Shown in pieces: positions 56,661 to 64,000 of a DNA stretch of 64,000 nt. Location: assembly GCF_001050375.1 (NCBI RefSeq), contig NZ_KQ130499.1, positions 28,089-92,088 of the forward strand. The letters are read 5' to 3'. Source of the DNA: Catenovulum maritimum. GTDB taxonomy: Bacteria; Pseudomonadota; Gammaproteobacteria; Enterobacterales; Alteromonadaceae. The notes beneath the pieces were generated by a model that was not told the origin of the DNA, did no database searches, and saw only the letters and a list, made by a program, of their open reading frames with translations. Every line of letters starts with the position of its first letter. Position 1 is the first letter of the stretch. The translations under genes and the position numbers were made by a program.

Positions 56661-57641
56661 CTATTTATTCGCGTTAATTGGGATTAAGCGCTTTACGCCT
56701 GCCCCGATCATTTCAATAAAACTTTGACGATTTTCGCCTGCACTCATTAAGCTCCTATCAACAACCAGCCGAACCTGAGTGTATTCACCTGCATCTAGCC
56801 TTGGAAAGCTCGCGCTTTCAAAATTGACAATATTGCTGTTATCGGTTATACCTTGCTCAATTGACAAAGGCACAAGCGCAGCAGAATCAGTACCAGAAAT
56901 GGCTGCCAAACTAAAAGTAAAAGACTGATTGCTGACATTTTTAATGTTAAACGAAAGCTCTGAAGTTAGCCCTTGAAAGTCAATACCATCAACAGCTAAG
57001 TCGCTGAATTCAAGTCCACCAGAGAAAGTAGAGTCGCCTTGACTGTATATCCAGTAAGCTGAATTTGCTTGAACAAAGGTTTGGCTTGGCTGATCAATCA
57101 GCTGCCATTTGTTATCCAATAATTGATAAGCGATTAAATTTTGATGTGCTGGCGAGCCGCGAAAGAATTGCTCAAAGGTAGGCGCTGTGTTGTCATCAAT
57201 ATCAAAACCGATCAAGGTAAAAGCGTTGGCTTGCCAATTAGTTTCAGCAATTTTAATTTTTCCTGTAACTTGCCAAGTGTAATCTTGCTTCGCATGAACC
57301 AAATAACCTCTACCGCTAGATAGCTGGAACATATTAGTTAAAAACGAATCGTCACGTTGAGGTGATACCCATTTATGCCAAGCTGCTGATTTCCAATCTT
57401 GTTCGCTCGGATCATCAATAAACTCAACCGAGCTTAATGGACTAAAATAACTGGCGACTAAATCAATCTCAGTATCCGCAAGCAGTGTATTTAAGTCTGT
57501 CGATTCAGGATCAACCGAAAGGTAAATGGCATTCCAGCCCTGTTGTAGAGAAATCGACTGAGTATGTAATAAATTGGCGCAAACCAAGTTAGAGAAAATT
57601 AATAAACAACAAGAAACTGCGATACGTATGTATGGAATCAC
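56661..57641 (-). CDS. Secreted 326-aa protein of unknown function
   Basis: It starts at GTG 57641, overlapping the preceding stop (GTGA) by 4 bp, with GGAGAG just upstream. The signal peptide is IRIAVSCCLLIFSNLVCA. The N-terminal part (LQQGWNAIYLSVDPE, then GRGYLVHAKQDYTWQVTG) resembles a beta-rich module of large extracellular proteins from marine bacteria. A second similar pair, ANAFTLIGFDID and ANSAYWIYSQGDSTF, suggests an internal duplication. No catalytic motif is seen. The strict overlap implies coupled translation with the cadherin-like giant. Confidence 0.7.
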   Translation of the reverse strand: MIPYIRIAVSCCLLIFSNLVCANLLHTQSISLQQGWNAIYLSVDPESTDLNTLLADTEIDLVASYFSPLSSVEFIDDPSEQDWKSAAWHKWVSPQRDDSFLTNMFQLSSGRGYLVHAKQDYTWQVTGKIKIAETNWQANAFTLIGFDIDDNTAPTFEQFFRGSPAHQNLIAYQLLDNKWQLIDQPSQTFVQANSAYWIYSQGDSTFSGGLEFSDLAVDGIDFQGLTSELSFNIKNVSNQSFTFSLAAISGTDSAALVPLSIEQGITDNSNIVNFESASFPRLDAGEYTQVRLVVDRSLMSAGENRQSFIEMIGAGVKRLIPINANK

Positions 57642-60600
57642 TTTGACTCTCCAACAGTAGATACATAGCGATTACACGCTACATAGTTAAAACGAATTAA
57701 AAATCGAATTAGGAATAGAATAAATAGATAAGCTAATAGTGAATAGCTATTAGAGCCGCCACTAGATTTACTTACGCTAGGAGCGGTAAAGACGCCTTTT
57801 AAATTTGTCTGTGCTGCATTATTACTGGTGTCAGTATCTATGACATCAGATTTTCCTTGTACATCAATCATGATTTCTTGTTCATTTAATTCAGCACTAG
57901 ATTTTAACTCAAAATCTATATCGGCACTTTGCTGCGCAGCTAAAGTGCCAAATTGGCAAATGAATAACACATCTAATGTTGAATTTTGTCTAACACAGTT
58001 ATCAGGAACTTGAATATAGCCCAAGCCCAATGGAAATGAAATTTTGGTTTTAACATTGGTCAGCGTACTCGAATGAAGATTCGTCGCTGACACTTGATAA
58101 TTAAACTGGTAATTATTTGATGCCAACAAGTTAGCTCTAACGGCTAAATTTCCACTGTACTGAGAGAAATGATTAGAGACTGAATTATTGTCTGGGTTTG
58201 GATCCGCTACCGCGCCATTGTAACGAGCACGTAAACTACGGTTACTAAACTCGCCTGATAGCATAAATGGTATTTGCTTAGTACTTTCCTTGGCTAATGT
58301 GCCTAACTCACACACTATCTGATCAGATGAGTCTTGCTGCTGACAATAAGCTGGCATTTGACTGACATCAACCCCTTCATCTGGAGTTAATTTAACCTGA
58401 TTTTGTTGGGTTTGAATTTGACTCAAGTTTGCAACAAACAACTGATAAAAAATGCGAGAGTCTTGCGCAAACCCAACTTCGGTTAACGTCATTTGACTGC
58501 TAAGCGCTATGTCGACCTGTTGGCCTAAACTGCCATCGGAATTAGTTGAAAAGAGCGCAACTTTACCTTGCTCTTTGTCATAACTAATAACATCAGATAA
58601 GCCATCTCCGTCAATATCAACAGGAATAATCAATGGTGAGCTAGCCACAATTGCTGATTCTTGAGCTTCATAGCTATTATCATTAGCAAGGCCGCGTTTA
58701 AATATTTGTACTGTACCATTATCATTGCCAACCATAAGGTCAGGCTTATTATCGCCATCAAAGTCGGCAATACTCACTTTGTTAGTCGCTGAACTACCAA
58801 AGCTCGCCACTTTGGTTAATTTGCTTCGATTAGTTGCAATAATGCTGACTGAATTGTTAGCAACTGGTGCTGGTGTACTAGCATTACTATTTTTTTCGGG
58901 TCGACTCGTTACCACAATATCTTGGCTCGAATCACCATCTAAATCAGCAACGGCAATATCGGTAATACCAACAATTTCTAATGGTTCTGAAATTGGTACA
59001 AAGCTAGCCTTTTCAACTTTTGAAGCGTAACTCACAATATCAGTGCGCACACTTCTTCTGCTCATCCCTGTTATATTGCTAGGCCTTTGTTGTTGGTTGC
59101 TTATTTGGTAAGACAAGGTTTGTAAATTAGTTTTAGTCGCCACCACAATTTCATTACTCACGCCTAAGCCAAGCGCACTAACAATTAAACTATCTGTGGT
59201 ATATACATCAGGGGTTTCACTAAATACACCATCTACATTGATATAAATGGCGAGGTTAAAACTATTCCCCGTAACCGCTAAATCTGGCAATCCGTCAAAA
59301 TTAAAATCTTGGATAAAGCCTTTAGTGCCAAAATTGATTTGATTAGTTGATGGATTAGTTTGATAAGTTAATGGCGCAATCCAATAGTAAATATCGCTCG
59401 ATTGTCCTTGGCTATTAATAATTGCAATGTCTAGCTCACCGTTTTGATCGAAGTCGTCAATTAAAACTTGCTCTGTTTGCCCCGTATTATCAATTTCTGC
59501 TAGTAAGGAAGCTTGCTCCTCAGCTGCACTCATAGTAACAATTTTAATCGTGTCACCTAACTCAGTACCTGCAATAATTTCAACACCTTGATTTTCAGCT
59601 ATATCCGCGGCACTAATCGCTGTTGCATTACTAATATCAAAACTCGCATTACCTTGGTTTACCGCTTGTTTAACCACAGCGACATCGGTTGAAACACTGC
59701 CAACCGAAACATTAAATTGATCGACCAAGTTTGCAGTTAACAAAATGTCTTGTGCTTGCGCACTCAGCAACTCGATTTGTATGTTTTGTATTTCTGCCAA
59801 GCTCACTTGAATATTGCAACTTGCGGTAACGCCAGTAAAAGGACAATCAGCAGATTTAATCACACTCACTCCTTCAGATAAGGTCAGGTTTAACTGGAGT
59901 GTTTCGGCCTGCTCTGAAAAAGATTGAAGCTGGATGTTTGCAACTACTTTTTCATCGACAAATGCAGGGCTAGCCGACCAAGAAGGAGTAACTTCAAGCT
60001 GAATGATATCTCGCTCAATAATACTAAAATTAGCAGTTTGTGTATTTTCACCACCCGACGCATCTTGCAAGGTTAGCGTAAAACTGACAGCGCCCGTTTG
60101 CTCGATTGGTACAACACCAGATAAATTATGACCATTTAACATAAGCCAATCTGGCCCCTGATAACTCAGTGATAAGTTAATGTCATCAGGGTCAAATGTG
60201 CCTATGTCATAATTAAAGAAATCTCCTTGCTGCACAGATTCACTAGGAGAAGATGAAATAAATTGAGGCAAATCATTTACTGGCAATATGGTTAAATTAA
60301 CTTCGATTGATTGAGAAAAATCTACGCCATCAAAAACTCGATAGCTAAAGCTATCTAAACCAAAATCACTACCATCGTGCTGATAACTAAAGCTACCATC
60401 GCTACTGAAGTTAAAGACACTGGCGCGACTCGGTTGCGCGACTAATTCAGCGACTAAAGTAGAATCGTCATTATCAAGATCGGTATCATTGGTTAACACG
60501 CCATTCGATAAATCAACGCTTAATAATTCAGCTTCGTTAACACTATATTCATCCGCTTCACCGATTGGACTGTCATTGACTGGATTAAGGGTTAATCTAA

Positions 60601-63600
60601 CTTCCACTTGATCGGTTAATTCACCATCAGACACTTGCAACACAAAGCTATCTTGACCAAAGCTATTTGGGTTAGCTTGATAATTCAAGACCGAACTTAT
60701 TCCACTATTTGAGTCTCCACTGCCCTGCCCATTAGCATCTAGCAAAACCAGCCCAAGATTAGGTGCCTGCGCCACTTGCCAAGTTAAGTTTTCAACACCG
60801 TTATCGTCTTGAGCTTGATAGATTAACTCGATATTCTCATCTTCATTTAAACTTAACTGAACAATGTCGTCTAATAAAATAACAGGCGCATCATTAACGC
60901 TGGTTACTGTTATTGATAAAGTTAAGCTATCACTTAATTCACCGTCAGATAATAAAACTCGAACGCTGTCGCTACCGACAAAGTCAGGTAAAGGCTGATA
61001 AGTCAGCAAACCTTGCTCTATGGTGACACGGCCTAATGTCGCTTGCTGCTCTAGCGTCCAAGTTAAATTTGAGCTGTCGGTATCAAATGCGGTTAATCTA
61101 ACGTCTAACTGAGTATCTTCTGCACTGGTTGCTGAACTTCGCGATGGTGAAGTGCCATCGGCTAACAAAATTTGTGGTGCATCATTTTCAGCTGTGACAC
61201 TAACATTAACCATAATTGTATCAGTTAATTCACCATCACTGAGTTCAATAACAAATGAATCTGGTGCTTCACTATTGGTATTTGGATTATATTGGATCAG
61301 CCCTTGGTCTACAGTCACAACGCCAAATTGAGCTGGCGTTAAAATTTGCCATTGAAATGTTTCGCTATCACTATCGAACAGAGATAATCGCGTTGATATC
61401 GATTGATCTTCAACCACATTTAACGCCAGTGATTCGCCCTGTTGAATCTCTGGTGCATCATTCACAGGTAATACAGAAATTTGGAAGTTTTGATTATCGG
61501 ACAATCCTTCTTCATCCGATAAAATAAGCTGAATGTCATAATTACCAACATCCGCTTCTGTCGGCGCACCGGCTAAACGATATGTAAAGTTATCTAAATT
61601 AGTTAAGGTTAACCAATCTGGTAATTGGCTGTTTAAGGTTAAAATCTCTTGTTCAATATCAGTGAGCTGAATGAGATAACTATAAAGCTCATCTTCATTA
61701 ACCATAGAAACTGCTTGAGAAGTAAATACTGGCGCATCATTGACCGCGGTAATATCAATCGTCACGTTAGCAATTTCTGATACTAGCCCTTGATCATCCG
61801 AAATTTGATAGCTGAAACTATCTGTGCCAAAAACATTGAAATTAGGCTGGTAGCGAATTTGACCGTTAGACTGAATAGTCACAACGCCCAAACTTGGCTG
61901 ACTAACAATTACCAAGCTAGTTAAATCAAGTTGACCATCAATGTCTTGGTCATTATCAGCAGGGTTCAACAATATTTCTGTATCTTCGAGAGTTTGATAA
62001 TGATCTGTATTGGCGATTGGTTGATCGTTAACCGCTGTAACTTGAATACTGACAACACTGATATTTGAAACTAATCCGGTATCATCCATCACACTATAAC
62101 TAAAGCTGTCACTACCAAAGAAATCAGCTTCAGGTTGATACATAACCAAACCATTCGCTTCAATGCTTAGTACACCACTTGCTGCAGTTGAAGTAATAAT
62201 AATGCTAGTGACATCAATATCATTTTCGACATCCGCATCGTTACCCAGGACATTAATTAACTGGCTCGAATCTTCAGCTAAAATGACCGTATCATGATTC
62301 GTGACAGGTGAATCTGCGACCGCGGAAATAACCACATTCACAACCGCTGGTGCTGAAATAGCACCTTCACTATCTGTTACAACATACTCAAAACTATCAA
62401 TACCATTAGCATTAAGCTGAGGTTGATAGTTAATAGTGCCATCTAAATTAATCGTCAAACTCGCTAAATTAGCTTGTTTGACCAATGTAATATTCGCAGC
62501 TTGAATAGCGACATCTTCAATATCAAAATCATTGGCTAAAACAGCAATATTAATTGAAGTGTCTTCTGTGGTTTGCGCTACATCATCAGTAGCAACTGGA
62601 ATATCATTTTCGCCTAAAACATTAATCATGACATTCACTGGTGTACCAAAACGACCTTGGCTGTCGGCCGCTTGATAACTAAAACTATCGCCTCCAGTGA
62701 AGTCTTGCGCTGGACTATACTCAATTAAACTACCAACTATGTTTAAGGAACCATGACTCGGATTTTGCACAATTTGAATGCTATTTGGATCGAGTGAATC
62801 TCCCAGATCTATATCTGTATCATTGGCAAGCACATCGATAGCAAGCATTCTATCTTCAGTCGTTTGCACAACATCCGCTTGCAAAGTTGGCGCATCATTG
62901 ACGGCTGTCACATTAATTGTAACGACAGCTATATTTGAGCTTTCAGCTTGTGTATCACTAACCTGATAAGTAAAACTATCTTGGCCATTAAAATTAGCAT
63001 TCGGTGTATAAGTAATAACACCATTTGCCGTATTTACTTGGGCTAAACCAAAACTAGGTACATCAAGCACAAGCGTACTCGATGGAACAATTAAGTTATC
63101 GCTATCAAAATCATTTGCTAAAACATCAATTTGAATACTGGTATCTTCATTGGTTTGGACATTATCGTCAGTTGCGACAGTTAAATTATTAATCGTTGTG
63201 AAACGCCACTGATTTGCAGTAACCCCAGCGAAAGGATTTCCCGATAAATCTTCGATAACATTGGCCGAAACTAGAATTTCATATTCAACATTTGGAGTGA
63301 GAGTGGCAGATAACACAAAAGATAAACTATTACCTAAAATACCAACTTGATCTGTATCGAGTTTCTCGACTAAAGCTTGACTCTGAACTTCAAACACTTG
63401 AATTAGCGTATCGTTAAACTGGGTAATTTGAATGTCTTCATTCAATATAAGATCAAAAAATTCACCTTGAGTTGCGAGGTCAATCGAATCCGCTGCTGGT
63501 AGCAAAGCAAGCACAATAGGCGAATTGGGATCTGAAACGAATATAGTAAAACTTTGTTCAACATCGACTGTTCCATCATTTACGCGTAACACAACTGAAT

Positions 63601-64000
63601 GACTGCCGACTTCAGCATTGGTTGGCGTGCCAGATAAAATCCCTGAACTTGCATCAAAACTCAGCCAAGACGGCAGCGTTGGCGCAGATAAAGTTAAGCT
63701 ATCGGAAACATCGACATCGCTGGCACTAAAAGTATAACTATAAGCTGAATCTTCGGTTGCGCTGGTGATTTCAGATGATGTGATCACGGGTGCATCATTG
63801 GTATTGCTCACCGTAATGCTAAAACTTTGATCAACATCGACTGAGCCGTCATTGACGCGTAACACAACTGAATGGCTGCCAACTTCAGTATTGGTTGGCG
63901 TGCCAGATAATACGCCAGCACTGCTATCAAAACTCAGCCAAGACGGCAACGTTGGCGCTGATAAAGTTAAGTTATCGGAAACATCGACATCGCTGACGCT
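57638..64000 (-). CDS. Giant cadherin-like/FG-GAP surface protein, 5' end beyond window
   Basis: The frame is open to the right edge (2120 residues visible), so the N-terminus is missing. It begins with putative-Ig repeats (LPSWLSFDASSGILSGTP, 91 residues each). A Big_5-like domain follows (~170-275). Then come numerous cadherin-like/tandem-95 repeats (DVLANDFDSDN, then NFNGQDSFTYQVSD). Four FG-GAP-like calcium blocks follow (IDDFDQNGELDIAI, VADLDGDSSQDIVV, IADFDGDNKPDLMV, VDIDGDGLSDVISY). Next are DUF11-like repeats, and finally a GGSNSYSLLAYLFILFLIRF tail like GlyGly-CTERM. This suggests surface sorting by a rhombosortase. It is the first visible gene of the array. Confidence 0.85.
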   Translation of the reverse strand, partial: SVSDVDVSDNLTLSAPTLPSWLSFDSSAGVLSGTPTNTEVGSHSVVLRVNDGSVDVDQSFSITVSNTNDAPVITSSEITSATEDSAYSYTFSASDVDVSDSLTLSAPTLPSWLSFDASSGILSGTPTNAEVGSHSVVLRVNDGTVDVEQSFTIFVSDPNSPIVLALLPAADSIDLATQGEFFDLILNEDIQITQFNDTLIQVFEVQSQALVEKLDTDQVGILGNSLSFVLSATLTPNVEYEILVSANVIEDLSGNPFAGVTANQWRFTTINNLTVATDDNVQTNEDTSIQIDVLANDFDSDNLIVPSSTLVLDVPSFGLAQVNTANGVITYTPNANFNGQDSFTYQVSDTQAESSNIAVVTINVTAVNDAPTLQADVVQTTEDRMLAIDVLANDTDIDLGDSLDPNSIQIVQNPSHGSLNIVGSLIEYSPAQDFTGGDSFSYQAADSQGRFGTPVNVMINVLGENDIPVATDDVAQTTEDTSINIAVLANDFDIEDVAIQAANITLVKQANLASLTINLDGTINYQPQLNANGIDSFEYVVTDSEGAISAPAVVNVVISAVADSPVTNHDTVILAEDSSQLINVLGNDADVENDIDVTSIIITSTAASGVLSIEANGLVMYQPEADFFGSDSFSYSVMDDTGLVSNISVVSIQVTAVNDQPIANTDHYQTLEDTEILLNPADNDQDIDGQLDLTSLVIVSQPSLGVVTIQSNGQIRYQPNFNVFGTDSFSYQISDDQGLVSEIANVTIDITAVNDAPVFTSQAVSMVNEDELYSYLIQLTDIEQEILTLNSQLPDWLTLTNLDNFTYRLAGAPTEADVGNYDIQLILSDEEGLSDNQNFQISVLPVNDAPEIQQGESLALNVVEDQSISTRLSLFDSDSETFQWQILTPAQFGVVTVDQGLIQYNPNTNSEAPDSFVIELSDGELTDTIMVNVSVTAENDAPQILLADGTSPSRSSATSAEDTQLDVRLTAFDTDSSNLTWTLEQQATLGRVTIEQGLLTYQPLPDFVGSDSVRVLLSDGELSDSLTLSITVTSVNDAPVILLDDIVQLSLNEDENIELIYQAQDDNGVENLTWQVAQAPNLGLVLLDANGQGSGDSNSGISSVLNYQANPNSFGQDSFVLQVSDGELTDQVEVRLTLNPVNDSPIGEADEYSVNEAELLSVDLSNGVLTNDTDLDNDDSTLVAELVAQPSRASVFNFSSDGSFSYQHDGSDFGLDSFSYRVFDGVDFSQSIEVNLTILPVNDLPQFISSSPSESVQQGDFFNYDIGTFDPDDINLSLSYQGPDWLMLNGHNLSGVVPIEQTGAVSFTLTLQDASGGENTQTANFSIIERDIIQLEVTPSWSASPAFVDEKVVANIQLQSFSEQAETLQLNLTLSEGVSVIKSADCPFTGVTASCNIQVSLAEIQNIQIELLSAQAQDILLTANLVDQFNVSVGSVSTDVAVVKQAVNQGNASFDISNATAISAADIAENQGVEIIAGTELGDTIKIVTMSAAEEQASLLAEIDNTGQTEQVLIDDFDQNGELDIAIINSQGQSSDIYYWIAPLTYQTNPSTNQINFGTKGFIQDFNFDGLPDLAVTGNSFNLAIYINVDGVFSETPDVYTTDSLIVSALGLGVSNEIVVATKTNLQTLSYQISNQQQRPSNITGMSRRSVRTDIVSYASKVEKASFVPISEPLEIVGITDIAVADLDGDSSQDIVVTSRPEKNSNASTPAPVANNSVSIIATNRSKLTKVASFGSSATNKVSIADFDGDNKPDLMVGNDNGTVQIFKRGLANDNSYEAQESAIVASSPLIIPVDIDGDGLSDVISYDKEQGKVALFSTNSDGSLGQQVDIALSSQMTLTEVGFAQDSRIFYQLFVANLSQIQTQQNQVKLTPDEGVDVSQMPAYCQQQDSSDQIVCELGTLAKESTKQIPFMLSGEFSNRSLRARYNGAVADPNPDNNSVSNHFSQYSGNLAVRANLLASNNYQFNYQVSATNLHSSTLTNVKTKISFPLGLGYIQVPDNCVRQNSTLDVLFICQFGTLAAQQSADIDFELKSSAELNEQEIMIDVQGKSDVIDTDTSNNAAQTNLKGVFTAPSVSKSSGGSNSYSLLAYLFILFLIRFLIRFNYVACNRYVSTVGESK
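63551..64000 (-). repeat. 273-bp tandem repeat inside the giant gene
   Basis: The segment starting ACTTTG at 63551 recurs at 63824 with high identity, a period of 273 bp (91 codons), and continues past the window edge. Each copy encodes one putative-Ig module. Identity is much higher than between the other modules of the protein, implying recent duplication. Confidence 0.8.

Noticed and set aside
63949..63949. TTG at 63949 as the start of the giant cadherin-like protein
   Set aside because: The same frame continues to the window edge with repeat-type sequence, so this codon is internal.
1..64000. CRISPR arrays, insertion sequences, prophage or plasmid features
   Set aside because: No regularly spaced direct repeats, transposase, integrase or replication genes were seen. 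The only near-identical repeats are coding modules of the giant proteins.

Overview
The window looks like chromosomal DNA of an A+T-rich marine gammaproteobacterium, probably Alteromonadales. This rests on protein character: an E. coli-like tRNA-Ser(GGA), the yrfG/nudE neighbourhood, pldA, nadA/nadC, a MASE2 diguanylate cyclase, an MJ1255/VC2487-type glycosyltransferase, and very large secreted cadherin-like and FG-GAP proteins. The genus cannot be named from the sequence alone.

Left part (1-6.6 kb): the tail of an upstream gene, a FOXRED2-like flavoprotein, a TauE/SafE permease and a secreted His-rich cupin. These are followed by a divergent DUF1348/TetR pair separated by two matching operator-like palindromes, and a lipoprotein.

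Nitrogen region (6.7-19.1 kb): a PAS-PAS sigma-54 activator diverges from cyanase (cynS). Between them lie three copies of a 14-bp palindrome (likely upstream activating sites) and a -24/-12 element. Next come an FNT-family anion channel with its own textbook sigma-54 promoter, a PP2C-kinase fusion, a small Bfd-like protein and PldA. A minus-strand nrtA-nrtB-nrtD transporter and a NirB/NasB-like flavoprotein complete the region. The nrtA leader contains two adjacent hairpins, each drawable with a hexaloop carrying A1 and G4, directly before an intrinsic terminator. That is the layout of an ANTAR (NasR/NasT) antitermination target. The flavoprotein gene also has a sigma-54-like element and a leader terminator. 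No nitrate or nitrite reductase catalytic subunit is present.

Middle (19.2-36 kb): housekeeping and envelope genes. These are galE, a DUF481 barrel, nadC, tRNA-Ser, nadA, a sugar MFS transporter, PAP2, glycosyltransferase, diguanylate cyclase, DUF3530, yrfG, nudE-cysQ-yceI, a barrel/lipoprotein pair and a B12-binding radical SAM enzyme.

Right part (35.7-64 kb): one long minus-strand array of seven tightly packed genes, with gaps of 2-12 bp or 4-bp overlaps, entering from beyond the right edge. In transcription order it encodes: a protein of more than 2120 aa (cadherin-like, FG-GAP, GlyGly-CTERM-like tail); a 326-aa secreted protein; a 1324-aa LamG/PA14 protein; a 3740-aa PA14/LamG protein with a long alpha-helical C-terminal part resembling the organisation of Tc-toxin A subunits; a 1376-aa protein with cohesin-like and dockerin-like C-terminal domains; a lipoprotein with a matching cohesin-like domain; and a membrane-anchored parvulin-type PPIase. 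This array is the best candidate for an undescribed system: a multi-component giant surface assembly with a dedicated folding factor. The functional reading is inference.
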